Source: Isoetes taiwanensis (lineage: Eukaryota > Streptophyta > Lycopodiopsida > Isoetales > Isoetaceae). From it: a stretch of 64,000 nucleotides of DNA. Position numbers and translations under genes: made by a program. Each line of letters opens with the position of its first letter. The stretch's first letter is position 1. The stretch lies in contig JAJEKV010000014.1 of the NCBI GenBank assembly GCA_021234155.1, positions 6,897,563 through 6,961,562 on the forward strand. Direction: 5' to 3'. The notes beneath the pieces are model-generated. The model saw only the letters and a program-made list of their open reading frames with translations, ran no database searches and was not told the DNA's origin. Of the stretch, positions 45,131 to 57,730 are shown piece after piece.

Positions 45131-46087
45131 ACAGATTAGATTAATTGAAGGGGGCCGCGCGAACGCGAGCCCCCACTACCACAAATTATGACGTGCACTC
45201 TCCCCTTGGGGAGATGCTAGGACAATCCACGCCCTGGTGCAATGGCGCAGACCTTAAACCGTGGTCCTTGCAAGTTCTATCAATCCGACCGTTGCTGACC
45301 GTTGGATCAAGGTAAGGTTATTTTCCATAATCATCAGAATATTCGCTTTTAAAGAATATTCCAGTGATTATCCTGATAATCTCGCGAATATTCTTTTCAA
45401 CAATAGATACTGTCGCAGATTCTGGCATAGCTCTGTTTCAAGTCTGTTCCGGCATGGCATGGCTCTGTTCCGGCATATCTGTTCTGGCATAGCTATTGCT
45501 TCATAAGTGCCATGTTTTGAACCATATTTTTCCAGAATAGAATGGGCCTTTTGCTCTGCAGGACCTGTGAAAAAAATCGGCAAAATACTCCTTAGAAAGG
45601 GCTGTTCAATCAGTCAGGGACCAAAGCCAAAGCCATGCCCAAAAAAACTATGGTTACGGCTATGGAATCGGAGTAGAATAAGCTCGAAGTCGTTTTCAGA
45701 GGTCGGATGTGGTTGGAAAAAGGATGCAAGGCAGATTACGCTGCAGAAATGCAAAAGCCCAGCAAAGGGAGCTCCAGTTGTTTGATTTTGTAGATCTGGA
45801 GCACTTTTCCTTTGCGACCGCTTCATACCTTCCAAAATTATCTTCTTCATTTCGTTTCAGGGAAAACTCGGACCACAGGCTTGAACCCAAACAGGATGCT
45901 AAGGAGTCTAAACCCACCTGGGAGTAACGCTGTTGCAACTCCATAGCTCCAGAGATGGTGATCCATTCAGTGCAGCATTTTGGAAGTAAAAAAAGAAGCC
46001 AAATACAAAGGAATTGGCAGAAACCACAAACTGGTAACAGCGACAGAACAAGCTTTCTTAAGAACTTGCTCGGACCTCGGTTTAAGG

Positions 46088-46188
46088 GAGGTCAACCCTC
46101 CCCTCTCGGGGATTATGGCAACAACCCTCTCGGCCTCCCGGCCTCGAGGGTTATTTGCCATAATCCCCTTGAGGGGAGGGTTAACCTC
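46088..46188. repeat. Long hairpin, about 46-48 bp arms
   Basis: Left arm from GAGGTCAACCCTCCCCTC through GGGGATTATGGCAA to CAACCCTC pairs with the inverse in GAGGGTTATTTGCCATAATC through GAGGGGAGGGTTAACCTC, with few mismatches and a short loop. A second small hairpin (ATAGGCC-atc-GGCCTTAT) follows at 46195-46212. Confidence 0.85.
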
Positions 46189-46593
46189 CTCATCATAGGC
46201 CATCGGCCTTATGGATCACCGATAGACCCCGCCCAGGTAAGTATAGTGCAAGGTGCCCTCTCCTTTTCTTTTATAACTCCCCCTTGCCGTTTTCTGCAAC
46301 TTATCCCTGTGGGATATCTAATCCTCTCTCTCAGCAATAAAAAATCTGCCTGCTACAACTCCCCTTCGTGAAAAATCGGAATCAGAAGCCTCTGCACAAA
46401 ACGGGAAATCTAACTTTGAAGCGTGCAAAACTTTTGAACCTGCGAAGTTTCCTTATCGTTGGCTATTTAGGGTTCATGTTCCGTTCTCCAGTGCACTAGC
46501 ATCGAACTGCCGAATTTGTGCTGCCGATGTATGTTTTCGCAATTTGCCCCTTTTATTTCTATACTAACGGATTTTCTTTTATTTCGACCTACC

Positions 46594-46670
46594 GGAAAGA
46601 AATCACTTGAAGCTGAGATTTTGACCTAGACCTACCGGTAGGTCAAAATTTTATCCAAATGATTTCTTCC
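46594..46670. repeat. Fold-back with central ACCTACCGGTAGGT palindrome
   Basis: GGAAAGAAATCACTTG and GATTTTGACCTA pair with TAGGTCAAAATTTT and CAAATGATTTCTTCC. The centre is a perfect 14-bp palindrome. Confidence 0.75.
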
Positions 46671-46785
46671 AGCGGCCAATTCTTTGGAAGGGGAAACTTT
46701 CGGGCAATGTATTTTTGGCGGCGCCGCCAGTTCACGCCGCCGAAAGCCGATTTCCCGGAAACACCCTGCGACCGAAGTTTCCCTC

Positions 46786-47304
46786 CGTAACCCACGAGAC
46801 CCTAAAATTTCCTTATTCTTGAACTGTGATGAGAAGTTCTATCGAATCCAAGGAAGTTTAATCTGCTTTTTTTTATGTGGAAGATCTATTATGGCTGGAG
46901 TAGGAAACGAAACACACCTTTTCGCTGAAGAAAATGGAGGAATGCTTTCGCTAGGGCTTGTAGAGCTTTTGGCATACAGAGCAGAGCTTCTGGCTATGGC
47001 TTCTGGCTGCCGGTTATGGCTTTCGAAGCTTCGCATACAGAGCAGAGCTTCTGGCTGCCGGTTATGGCTTTCGGAGCAGATCATCCCCTACACAGCTTAT
47101 AGATCTGAAATAGAGATTGATTTTGTAATAGATTCGTGCCTGGAACAAAGATGTCTTCACGCAGAGCAAAGAGACCCCAAATTTTGCTCCTCAAGAAAAA
47201 CTCTAGCGGCGCCACCAGATCGCCGCCAGAAACTTAGACCCTGAAATTACTTGAAAAAAAAAGTTACTGAAATCGTCGGAAATTTTAGGGTCTCGTGGGT
47301 TACG
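46786..47304. mobile_element. Fold-back/MITE-like element with perfect 27-bp inverted ends
   Basis: CGTAACCCACGAGACCCTAA plus AATTTCC at 46786-46812 is exactly inverted at 47278-47304. No flanking target duplication is evident, so insertion cannot be proven. Inside is an about 57-bp tandem duplication (46971-47070: catacagagcagagcttctgg and ctgccggttatggctttcg). GC-rich GGCGGC motifs lie just outside the left end and near the right end. Confidence 0.6.
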
Positions 47305-47431
47305 ATTAACGATGGCTCCTTGCAATGCAGTCAGCTGGTACCCAAAAGCAATTTACTTGCAATCCTGCCCATGGGGCCAATCATAGCTTGACACGTCAGG
47401 AATGTTGCATAAAGAATTTAGAGCACAAGAC

Positions 47432-47520
47432 ATCAGCGCATTTACGGACATTCTTGGTGTTTACCCTGCATTCTCTGCGTTTATCGTGCATCCTTTGAGT
47501 TTTACCTACATTCTAGGCTA
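47432..47520. repeat. About 22-bp minisatellite
   Basis: Four imperfect units of the form TTTAC…CATTCTNNG (gcatttacggacattcttgg, gtttaccctgcattctctgc, gtttatcgtgcatcctttga, gttttacctacattctaggc). Confidence 0.6.
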
Positions 47521-47699
47521 TAGAATTGCAACTAAATTGCTTTCACGTAGCATCAATGTCTGTTTACCAGACATTCTTACGATAGCGAGTCCATATTCGT
47601 TAGCAAGAATGCCATATGTAACGATAGCGATGTTGAATACTATTGTGTTTAGAAGCTGCTAAATAGCTAATAAACTATCTCATCCCATGTTTGGCACTC

Positions 47700-49340
47700 A
47701 CTTATTTTAATACAATACCATAACTGGGTTTGATTCCTTTTAAGTAGTGCATTTTGGTGCATCCACATCATCTACCCAATTTCAGGAATGCTAATTTGTC
47801 AGATCATTCTGGATAACTGGGACAGCGAATCAAGAACAACTACAAGGCTTTCAGAAAAAATGACAAAATTCACCTCCCCAAATTATGATTTTGTAAGGGT
47901 AACACAATTGATCCACAATTCCCGGTTGACAGCTCTGGGCCTCTGCCAATTGCTACCAAGCCAGGACTTGTGTTTCAATTGTTAGAACATACAAGGCTTA
48001 GTTTTCTACAACTAATCAGAACATATGTAATTATGTTTCACATTTTTCTTTTTTCTTTTTTCTTCTATCTTCGTGGTTCTGCGCCGCAATCTAAACGCGG
48101 GAGACTAAGCCACGTGTGCGGCTAGATAGCTAAGGGAGGAGAGGAAGAAAGATGCATTTTGCTCCAAATTTTTGCTGGATTGATCTCTCCTGTTCTTGCT
48201 GAGGTCTCCTCTCTGTTTTCACAGCTAGAAATCCGCTCCTGTAGCTATGGCTCCTCTCTTCGTGATAATGGCTAGGACCAGAACGCGAGGGGAAAAAAGT
48301 AGGTATAGGGATAGGGATAGATTTTGGGACAGAGGGACGCGTGATTATGCTGGATCACGAACTATGGCAGATTCCGGTCAGCCCATGACAGAAAGCAAAG
48401 GATTCTGGTTGAATTAATCTGTTTTTTCTTTTTCGTTCGGGTTTCTTAGATTCTAGAAATATTGCCAGCCATTGAGTTTATGGCAGCAACTACAGAGTTT
48501 GATTCAATTCAAGGCTGCTCTCTAAGCATAAAAGGTAGGCTTCAACTCATGCTGATGGTCAGCATGTTTGTACACTATATTTGTGTTTCTTTTTCAGTAT
48601 GGCAACCAGAATCTTCAATTGTGCATAATATATATTTTGAAGTAGCAAGGTAACAAATATGTCTGGAAAAAGTTTCTTCAAGGAACACAAGCTGCTTCAT
48701 TAGATGTAATATGCTCTCGAATCCTTGCTATGAAGATGCCTGAATGTCATAAATTAGTAGCATTGCTTGAGGTACTGCAATATGGTCGTGCATCCGTAAC
48801 AATGACATGTTGCCAATGAAAACTATGTCATGTACATGAGAAGTGATGATATTTGCAAAATCTTGCTGTAAAGATGTTGTTATTGGTTTAGGTTGCACAA
48901 TAGCATCTAATATCCATGATATTGGTAGACCAATCATGTCATTTTAAGTACATTAATTTTGTGTATAATTCCTTGCTAAAGTGCTGACTTGCTGTTTAAT
49001 CCGGTCCAAAGGAAGTGTCAAATCACCCAAGGTATAGATAGCAATGGCAGCCCTTTTCTCCGTTCTTTTTCTTTTCTTTTTCATCTGGGTTATGTGTTTT
49101 TGAAAATAACGGCTGGAATATGGCAATTTGTGATTTTGAAGATGACGGGTTTAGCTCTGCGTATTTTTGCTAATGTATTTGATATTTTGCTTCGTAGAAA
49201 ATGCAACTTAAAAATACAAAAAATGTACTACTTGGTCATGGACTAGTTTGACGTCCAATAGATTTCATGCTTTATTTTTATTCCTAGGGCCGTGGCACAT
49301 GTTAAGATGGAAACAATAGCAAGATGTAAAGCTCTATTAT
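47700..49340. other. Non-coding stretch
   Basis: Only short ORFs without motifs; no repeats of note were seen. Confidence 0.4.
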
Positions 49341-49351
49341 GTATTAGATAA

Positions 49352-49482
49352 TTTTCGGACGGGAGGAATTCCGCCGGAAAAATTTTCGAGGCGGCGCCGC
49401 AAGCCGAGGCGGCGCACAAGCGACGGAGCCGGGAGTGCGCCGCCGAGAAAAATTTTCCGACGGAATTCCGACCGCCGGAAAT
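49352..49482. repeat. GC-rich fold-back, about 45-bp arms
   Basis: Left arm TTTCGGACGGGAGGAATTCC, GCCGGAAAAATTTTCGAGG, CGGCGC pairs with GCGCCGCCGAGAAAAATTTT, CCGACGGAATTCCG, CCGCCGGAAA. The loop is about 40 bases and also GC-rich. Confidence 0.8.
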
Positions 49483-49499
49483 TAACAAACGTAATAACC

Positions 49500-51330
49500 A
49501 TTTTGCTTGAAATTACGTATATGAAACATTTTTCGGCAGAGTTTTGTGAACTTTTTGTGAATGGCTATGGCAGAGGACCAGCAACGGCTATGGCAGCCAT
49601 GGCTACGTTTCTAAGTAGAAGTCTTCTTCTCTAGCATTTTCTTTAGAGAACATACGCGAGATTTTTTCCATAGAGACTCTTGTTAAACGGCTATGATATA
49701 TGTAACGAGTGCAATCCCTAATCGGACAGATACGAAGGAAGAACAGAGGCATTGACACTTGGTTAGAATCACCGGAACAGACCTATTCTATCATCATGTG
49801 CTTGGAAATGTATGGCGCAGACAAGCTCAGGCTTCTTTTTCATCTTGAATTTTGCTTTCTGGGACCCAATCTACTTTAAAATCTGTGTTGCATGGTGTTT
49901 GGAAGTTTTTTTCCTTCCAATCCTGTGGATTTGGCTGCTTCGCCATAGCCAAATCTTTGGCCCGAATGCACTGGGCTGTGTTATTGTAAGCTCGGCCACA
50001 TGATCTATAATCCTTGTGGCCCATAGCAGGTAGCCGCAAAAACAGGGGATGCACAAGTTCTGGTAGGAAAATTAGCGGCACCGCTCCACGAAATCAGGAA
50101 TGTTTTCTGCCTTATAAAACAGACATATTTTAACAGTAATTTCAAGTAAATGGTTATTACGATATGGACATGGCATGTATGGAAGTCGTTTTCATCAAAG
50201 AAAATACAAGGCAATGCCAAAAGTATATGCAGAAGGCATCCTAAGATAATGCACACATAAGAGTATGATCTCCCACAAATAATAGAATAACAAATTGTGA
50301 TATGCATACATCACGTGTTGCTGGAAAATGTAGATTGATGCTAGTCCAATACATTATGTCCAACTAGCCAAGGTTATATGAAGTTGATATCAATTCTTGT
50401 TTCATTGAGATATATCTAGATACTCCCTGCAAAATGCAATTGCGGAATATTGCGAGGGACACCATTACTGGGTTTATTGTAACAAAGTTAAGATAATGTC
50501 GAAGTCCTCTCTTCCGTCCTTCTTATCGCCTCTCACCTCAAGCCTGCATTACTGCTAGTTTATTTGAGTTACAAAAGCAAAGACTACAGATTACAAAGAT
50601 GCTCAAACTCTTTTTCATTGAATTTTATTACCAGAGTATAATATATAGGTCTGCACCTTTTTCCATAGTTTGAAAAAGGTAAACTTGAGTTGTCAATCTT
50701 TTCTGGATTAACATTATGTCCAGATTTATTGCCAAGAACAATACCCCCTTGCTTGAAGTCAAACATATTATTAATCTCCTTCGTTGGATTTGTCACATGG
50801 TAGCTACAATGAATACCTGAAATATAAGAGCAGAATAAGTTACTGATTGGACACTTACTCCCTTCAATCTCATATACAGATATGTATTCCTTCTCACCTA
50901 GTTACTAGAAGAACATCAACCAGGACCTAGTGTTTAACCTAGTGACAAATACCTAAGAGCCAGGCCCAACAAAGGCAGCTACGCTATCATTTGAAAGTTA
51001 GAATCTTCATGTAACTATAAATGCACTTACAGCATAAATCTGGTCATTTCAGTACTAGTATGTTCCTAAGTAATAGTTTTCTCCTATAAGTAGATAGAAT
51101 GCCTAGATTAGAGGCATGCATATATGCATGATACCTCTGAGGCTACATAATGTGTCTTTATATTCAAGGGTTCAGACATAAGCTTACTACAAAAATGTGG
51201 AACTGCAACCAGCCGGAAAGATTATTTTTATTCGTAATGAGATAGCTTTCTAACCTGAATGACAAATTGTAGGCTGTTATTACTACATCATGGTCTAGTA
51301 CAAGTACAATCCAAAAAATAAGTTGTGTTT
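49500..51330. other. Non-coding stretch
   Basis: Nothing recognised on either strand; the minus ORFs at 50005-50307 and 50584-50796 lack motifs. Confidence 0.4.
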
Positions 51331-52047
51331 TCTAGAAATTATGTTGTAGGACTAACGTAAACAGATCGAAAGTCCATGAAGGTCTCTCCTATCTCTATAT
51401 TTGACCCCTGGATACGCATTTGAACTAGAGACGGTTTTGTAATTTCATTAAGTGCAGCAGTTAATTCAACTAAATGCCCATGATTTGAAAACAACCTAAT
51501 GAGATGGTCAGCCAATGCAGCATTCAAACAGGGTTCTCTAGAAGCCAATACAGCAATCAAACAATTCTCTAGGAATAAGAAGAAATTGAACTCGCCTAGT
51601 AGAGTTGAGATCGTTTGTGTCCACAAGCTTGCAGAAGACAATAAGGATTATTTCTGTTTATACAATTTCTTTACCCATCTAGAGCTTCTGCAACTTCAAG
51701 TAAATCTTGCAGTCCTTGTTCTCCATAAGTCTGGCTCAAGTCTTTAAAATTCATGCTAATCTGCTATTAAGGATCTAGTCAGGAAAAAAAAAAAAACAAG
51801 AGATCATGTTGTAGGTTTTAGAGTTTAATTTATCATTTCCCGTTTAATTGATATTGCTTGCAGCAAAATAAAGACTCAAATTGAATAGTCTTTATTAAAT
51901 CGCTTAGTGAGCCACACAAAAAGGTGCCCCCCATATGCAGAAAGCTTTGGGTCACAAGCTCTAAAATAATACGAGAGATCCATGGGATGCCTTCACCAAC
52001 ACTAAACCATATGCAATCAACACCAAAATAGTAAGTAGGAGCAAATC

Positions 52048-52361
52048 CTAACTAGCAGCTAGTTTCAGAGTGGTCCGATCAAAAGTACGAGACGTCCACC
52101 CCTCCTTAGTGATCTCCACAATCTTTGCCTTCATACAAGACATAGCAAATTGCTTGTACAAATCTGACCCCTTAGCTTTGGACTTTGCAAGAGCAAGAAA
52201 TAAATTGGTGTTTTCTCGTTTGGAATTGCTGCAGAAATTTAGGATCTCGAAAGGTGTAACTTCATTCAATCTTTCTTTTCCCAATGCAACTAGACAAATA
52301 TTTTTATGCATTGTAGATTCCAGTGAGGCAAAATCCTTTAAAGCTTGGCCTTTGATAACCT
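52048..52361 (-). CDS. Exon-like ORF, unrecognised
   Basis: On the minus strand, acceptor tgtattatgcag is followed at 52361 by an open frame of about 104 codons: VIKGQALKDFASLESTMHKN, LGKERLNEVTPFEILNFCSN, LAKSKAKGSDLYKQFAMSC, ending KLAAS. Composition is protein-like and helical. A second minus ORF at 51641-51339 (LVELTAALNEITKPSLVQMR) may be a further exon. No family is recognised. Confidence 0.3.
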
Positions 52362-52450
52362 GCATAATACAAAATTTAGTAATAGTCATCAAAACAGCTC
52401 AAGCAAGTATAATTCAACCTATTACTTGCATCTTAGGGTCATGAATAATC

Positions 52451-53530
52451 TTGCAGGCTTCAGATTCTGTGAGAGGAGAGAGGCGATTGATTGGCCAACG
52501 TACGAACCATGCTCTCATGTCACTTCCCAAGTCTCCAAATGTGTCAACTCCAGCACATGGTGGATATGGCAGTGCCACCTCACCACAATCCTCATCCACA
52601 ACTTGCACATTTAAAGAGAATGATCTCTGTGGCTACAACATAGCACCCCTTGAACACTTGATTGGGGAAGGCCATGTATTGGATGATATAGAAGTGATAG
52701 GACCATCTGATGCTACCCGATGTTACTATTTTGAGAGCGCCTTTGCTAAGTTAATTCAAAGAAATAGAAATAAAAAAGAGATGGAGTTAACCTATGCTCA
52801 TGTAGAGAATCGTATATTGTTTTCTAGGATCTTTCGATTGAAGAGTTTAGACAATGATGGCTTATTGCCTCAAGCGTGTGCAACTTTGCACTTATAGTAA
52901 GCTTTGAAGCATGTTAATGAAAATATGTTGTCCACTGGTATACATCATACAAATTCTCAACCAAGAGCCGTTGACTTATGGGAATCGTGCAATAGGTATG
53001 ACATGATTGAGTGGAAGGATTTTATTGCTAAGAAAGGTATTTTGATTGGGTTGCACCAAACGAGGCATTATACGATAGATGAAGCAAGGGCCAAGGAGAT
53101 CATTTGCTTGTGGACGTTCCTTCTGGAGGTGGAGTTTCAAAACACAAGTTAATCTTTATAAGCCGTTCTGTATTTAGAGTCGGAGCCACCGTTGTAGTGA
53201 AAAACAAGGAAACAGAGGATGGTCAATGGTACGGAAAAATTAAGTACATTGTTTCACATAGACAAGGCGTTGAAACAAGTGTATACTTTGCAGCAGATTA
53301 TTATAGATATCATGTCAAAATCCAAGTCAATGAGTTAAGTGGGATGCTCGCTTGAGCCATTCAACCATGAATCTATTCTGCCAGTTCAATATATTCTTCG
53401 AGAAATATGTCTTCTGCCAATGCAAATGGGTAAAGATAGAAAAATGATTGCATTTGAGATCACAACAACATTGTCAGATATGCTTCTTCGGTTGTGTGTG
53501 GCAATGTTCCAATCTGGCCTCTTGTAGATG
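52451..53530 (+). pseudogene. Decayed gene, unrecognised, BAH-like segment
   Basis: The frame of 52451-52897 and 52904-53152 is the same, with stops between: LPKSPNVSTPAHGGYGS, IAPLEHLIGEGHVLDDIEVI and DLWESCNRYDMIEWKDFI. 53104-53355 then reads VFRVGATVVVKNKETEDGQW, YGKIKYIVSH and VNELSGML in another frame. 53339-53527 continues FNHESILPVQYILREICLLP. The order 'charged/aromatic strand, W, kI..I, …HESILPV..I' recalls BAH-like modules found near plant transposase genes, but this is impressionistic. Confidence 0.3.
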
Positions 53531-53559
53531 ATATTGTATCAATTCAGGCTATAAAACGA

Positions 53560-54280
53560 AGTGTCGCATCACATCTAGCATGACATGATGGTTTATTGCT
53601 ATGCATGGATTAATGCAGTTAATGAGAAGGATAAAAAGGTGAAATTGACATGGTTGGAACCAGAAAACAAGAGGGGACATCAATGTATAAGACTTTCATA
53701 TGTGGAGAAAAAATGGCAGTCTTAGGATTGTATTTTAAGGGTGTTGAATGCCAAGAAGGAAGGTGAGGGAAAACATATTTGTTTCTTCTTGCTTGCTGAT
53801 TGCCCAATTTGATTACTCATGAATTTACTAAAATTTGATACTTTCCATCATTTATTTTGCGCTCATCGATTCTACATATTAGCTATAGAAAATCTTCACC
53901 ATGATGGTGTGTTCATCTTTAAGCATTGTGCAGATCCGTAAGATGCTCTCTTTATAGTGACTTTACAATTTACATGCAAGATGATATGCATGATTCGTAA
54001 GTGTACAGAGAAAAAATACTAATGGACAGTATTTACATCGATCCCTAAAGTATTTTGTGCGCACATTAGATGCATTTGGTGTTTACACCATGTTTGAATT
54101 TTAACTTGTAATTTGTTTAAAATTAAGGTCTAAGGTTTAGAGCCAAACGACTTAGTAACAGGTCAAAATTCAAATTTAGAAGCATGCTAATCTGAGCTAT
54201 TCTATTGCTGAATGATCTAAATTTGTTGCTGGATTTCCGAAATGACTGCTGCTCTGTGTGATGCAGGCATAGATGTAAAG
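53560..54280. other. Non-coding stretch
   Basis: No gene or repeat identified. Confidence 0.4.
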
Positions 54281-54288
54281 AATGTTAC

Positions 54289-54646
54289 GATGCTTCCCAA
54301 ATGAACAGTAATGGTTTTGAATCCATGCGAACAGCATTCCGTGGTCGTATGTTCAAATCTAGAGAGAGTTTGAATGATAAATTGAAACCATTGAACCTTG
54401 TCCCTTCCATAAATTTTCAACAATACAATCCCTTCCATTTTTCAAAGCTTTGAGTTTTAATACTTCAGATGCTTCCCAAATGAATAGTGACGGTTTCAAA
54501 TCCATGTACAGTATTCCGATGGTCATACGTTTTAATTGCGAGAGAGTTTGAATGATAAATTGAAACCATTGAAACTTGTCCCTTCCATAAATTTACAACA
54601 ATACAATCCCTTCCATTTTTCAAAGCATTGAATTTTAATACTTGTG
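54289..54646. repeat. 179-bp tandem duplication
   Basis: Two units (54289, 54468) share gatgcttcccaaatgaa, gagagagtttgaatgataaa, ttgaaaccattgaa and caatacaatcccttccattt. Confidence 0.9.
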
Positions 54647-54939
54647 TCCATTGCATCATGAATAATGTTCTTGAATGTGGATGTGTCGCTACTATATTAA
54701 ATGGCTCATCTTTCTAGTGCATTGAAAAAAAAAATTGTGAGTTTTCGCCGCTATATTGAATGACTTGTATTTTTAATAGTTTGAAAACCTAATAGAGTTA
54801 GTAGATTCATGATGCAATATTCTAGAATCTTTGATCTAGTGAAAAAAAAATGATGAATGAATGCTCATGGATATTTAGCCTAGTGATTTCGTGAGAAAAC
54901 CAGATAAGGTCATATAAGTATTGATACTTGTGTACGAAA

Positions 54940-55032
54940 TGTGTGGGGAATGCGCCTAGGGAGTGCGCGTGGGGAATGTGTGGGGAATGCGTGTGGGGAG
55001 TGTGTGGGGAATGTGTTTGGAATGTGCTTGCA
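54940..55032. repeat. GTGTGGGGAATG minisatellite
   Basis: Seven or so imperfect 10-13 bp units (gtgtggggaatgc, gcgtggggaatgt, gtgtggggagtgt). The Cys/Trp-rich plus ORF and the His/Pro-rich minus ORF over it are products of the repeat. Confidence 0.85.
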
Positions 55033-55303
55033 AAAACGCCTTCAAAATTTGGCTGCCCCCTCCTCGCTGAGTTACGAAGCATCATTGTGCCTGTAGTCAT
55101 TTTGCCAAGGCAATTTACATGACATTAGTAATTTGAGTCTGAAAGATGCAAAATAAAGACAAAGGAAAAAACATTGAGAATAATAAAGGCGGATCTAAAA
55201 AATGGACATTCCTTCATTACAATAAAAAATCTTCTAATGTCTATTTTTGGCTTTAGATTTGTTGAAGGGACCCTATCTGGTTACTTTTTTCACAAAACAA
55301 CAC

Positions 55304-55665
55304 AGTTTTGCATGTCATTTCAATGGGTTTATATGGAATTCAGAGTGGAATTACAGTTACATGCCCTGCCAACAGATTATGCATGGGCTTGGAGTTTCAT
55401 ATGCTTAGTATATAGTAAGGGAATGCCTTGCTCAAATAAGCCACAGACTTGCAAAAACCAATTGAATGCACCAAAGACAGACCTTTTGCATGCCATTTCG
55501 ATAGCTTTATATAGAATTCAGAGTGGGATTGCAGTTACATGCCCTGCCGACAAATTATGTAGGGGCTTGAAGTTTCATACGCTCAGCATATAGTAAGGGA
55601 ATGCCTTGCTCAAATAAGCCACAGACTTGCAAAAACCAATCGAATGTACCAAAGACAGACCTGTG
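55304..55665. repeat. 188-bp tandem duplication
   Basis: Two units with offset 188 share gaattcagagtgg, acatgccctgcc, gggaatgccttgctcaaat and aagccacagacttgcaaaaa. Confidence 0.9.
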
Positions 55666-55850
55666 AAAATCGATTGAATATACTATGCAAATAATATAGG
55701 CATAGATTGAAGGCTCGGAACCATACCTAATATTGTCTGCACACAAAGGATTAGCATGATTGTCGTCGCGACAAAAAACTCCATGATAAAAAAACTTTGA
55801 ATATCACACACACAAGAGAGGGCTGGGGCCAAGAACAGCAGGCTATATGA

Positions 55851-56040
55851 AGATACTATGCATGTATGTCCAAGAACACGCATGCACCAAATCAAACCAA
55901 TGGTTCACATAAGATACTATGCATGCATGTCCAAGAACACGCATGCGCCAAACCAAACCAATGGTTCACAGAAGATACTATGCATGCATATCCAAGAACA
56001 CGCAAGCACCAAACTAATTACTAAACCAATGGTTCACATC
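55851..56040. repeat. 61-bp tandem repeat, three copies
   Basis: Units at 55851, 55912 and 55973 share agatactatgcatg, tccaagaacacgca and aaccaatggttcaca. Two carry CATGCATG, the RY element core known from plant seed promoters. Confidence 0.9.
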
Positions 56041-56173
56041 ACAAAACTTAACAAACATACATGGCGCGCTCTATAAATAACGCTACCATACGCACACGCA
56101 AATATAAAGCACAATCATATGAAAACCTTAGCAAAATAACCGTATAATTACGCGTTTTGGACGATGAACCCAC

Positions 56174-56736
56174 CTTGTAACTGCACTTCTTCCACAACTT
56201 CCTTTTTTCCTTCATTTCACTGGCTGCACTTTTAACTCTAACATTCAAGTCATCCTTCTGCTTATCTAACTCAGCAATCAAGGAGTTGATGACAGAATAG
56301 TCCACTACACAACCAACAACATTTGTATGAGGAAATAAGGACTCATACTCATCTTCTTTCTCAACCTAGCTGTAACACTTTTCTTCGTTTTAACCACAAA
56401 CGACTGCCAGTTAATCTTTTGTCCTCTCACATGCAAAGTGAATGCCCGTGCAAAAAGCTTCCCAATCTCTCCAACACAAACATCAGTTCTTTGGTAACAT
56501 CTTCTGTAGATGTTCATAAACTGATCCACAAATAGTGGATTCATTCGACTAGACTTATAAATTTGCTTGGTACCCACCAGTTTTACACAGCCAAATATTT
56601 TGCTTACTTCAGCCACATCTGCCTTTCTTACATCTGAAGAGGTCATGCCCTCAGAAGGCAACACAGATGTGTCAAACATCCTCCTTGCTTCCTCTTCGTC
56701 TATGGTCACTTTAGGTTGAGTTTTCTTTGTTGCCAT
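56174..56736 (-). CDS. Unrecognised basic protein gene, first exon(s)
   Basis: ATG at 56736 lies just after acceptor-like ggtgcag. The frame reads MATKKTQPKVTIDEEEARRM, EGMTSSDVRKADVAEVSKIF, CVKLVGTKQIYKSSRMNPLF, VDQFMNIYRRCYQRTDVCVG and EIGKLFARAFTLHVRG. Then a basic run KKSVTARLRKK appears. One frameshift near 56300 leads into a coiled-coil segment (VINSLIAELDKQKDDLNVRV, SAASEMKEKRKLWKKC) ending at donor AAG|GTGGGT (56173). It is almost intact, about 185 residues and helical. I do not recognise the family. It could be a host gene or a transposon accessory gene. Confidence 0.4.
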
Positions 56737-56939
56737 TCTATCCCTGCACCAGCTTTGAAATTATATATCACTGGAAGTTCTTCATTGTGTCGGCAAAAAA
56801 CTAAACCAATCCAAATCATAGCACTAAGTATCCTGAATAGTACAAACTCTTAAGAGCTTAGCAATGAACTGCTACTTTTTCCAAATAATTACTAATTGTC
56901 ATGAACACCAATTACCTTGGGCCTACTGTTAAATAGCAG

Positions 56940-57250
56940 CTAACTCTTTCTAACTTAGCACTGAACTTCATCTTCTTAGCAACCGCCGCTAATAACAATT
57001 TGAGCCTGCAAGTGTAGCACAAAATTCGCGTTCTTAATGTAACCTGCTACCTAGCAAATGTTGCCTGCAAACATAGCACGAAATCACTAAGTAACTCGGG
57101 TACACAGCACATACTAACTAGCAAGTACTGCCTGCAAAACATAGTACCAATATAACCTGTTAGCATAATTTGCTAACTGATTGTCTGCAAACATAGTACC
57201 AAATGCTAAACTCGTTAGCATCAACTACTGAACTTGCACGACCAAACATT
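56940..57250. repeat. Degenerate repeats around gcctgcaaacatagcac
   Basis: Four spaced copies (about 57005, 57063, 57131, 57184) of gcctgcaa.catag.ac.aaat with gctaac-type linkers. Nothing coding. Confidence 0.5.
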
Positions 57251-57472
57251 ACTAAGCTGTACTTTCCGCTGATACCAAGCCCAAAAAATTCTCCACACCT
57301 GGAATGCAATCCTCCACACCTGGTACATTAACCTTTATCTTCAATATAAAAGCATGAAATATAATAGAATAAAACTATTTTCACATTATTTACCATTCCC
57401 AAAGATTTGTCAACAAAGATTAGATGCTTACCACTAAAACAACTTTTCTTGAGTCTGGGAAATTGTTCAGAT

Positions 57473-57730
57473 GAGCAATTTGATCCGAGCTCTTTACCAA
57501 GCAGGGTAATGGGATCTCGATTGTCTGGCAATCGATTGTTTAGAATGGTACAAATAACCGAATTCGATAATTACTGCTGTGGAAGCAACACAGTCACAGC
57601 AATTTACTCTGGCCAGTTAACCAAGCAGGGAAATGGGATCTCGATTTGTTTAGAATGGTACAAATAACGGATTTCGATAATTACTGCTGTAGGAGCAGTA
57701 CAGTCACAGCAATTTGATCCGGCCAGTTAA
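57473..57730. repeat. About 110-bp tandem duplication
   Basis: Units share atgggatctcgatt, tgtttagaatggtacaaata, gataattactgctgt, acagtcacagcaattt and ccagttaaccaagcag. Confidence 0.85.

Noticed and set aside
54928-55122. Cys/Trp-rich small protein
   Set aside because: The frame is generated by a GTGTGGGGAATG minisatellite.
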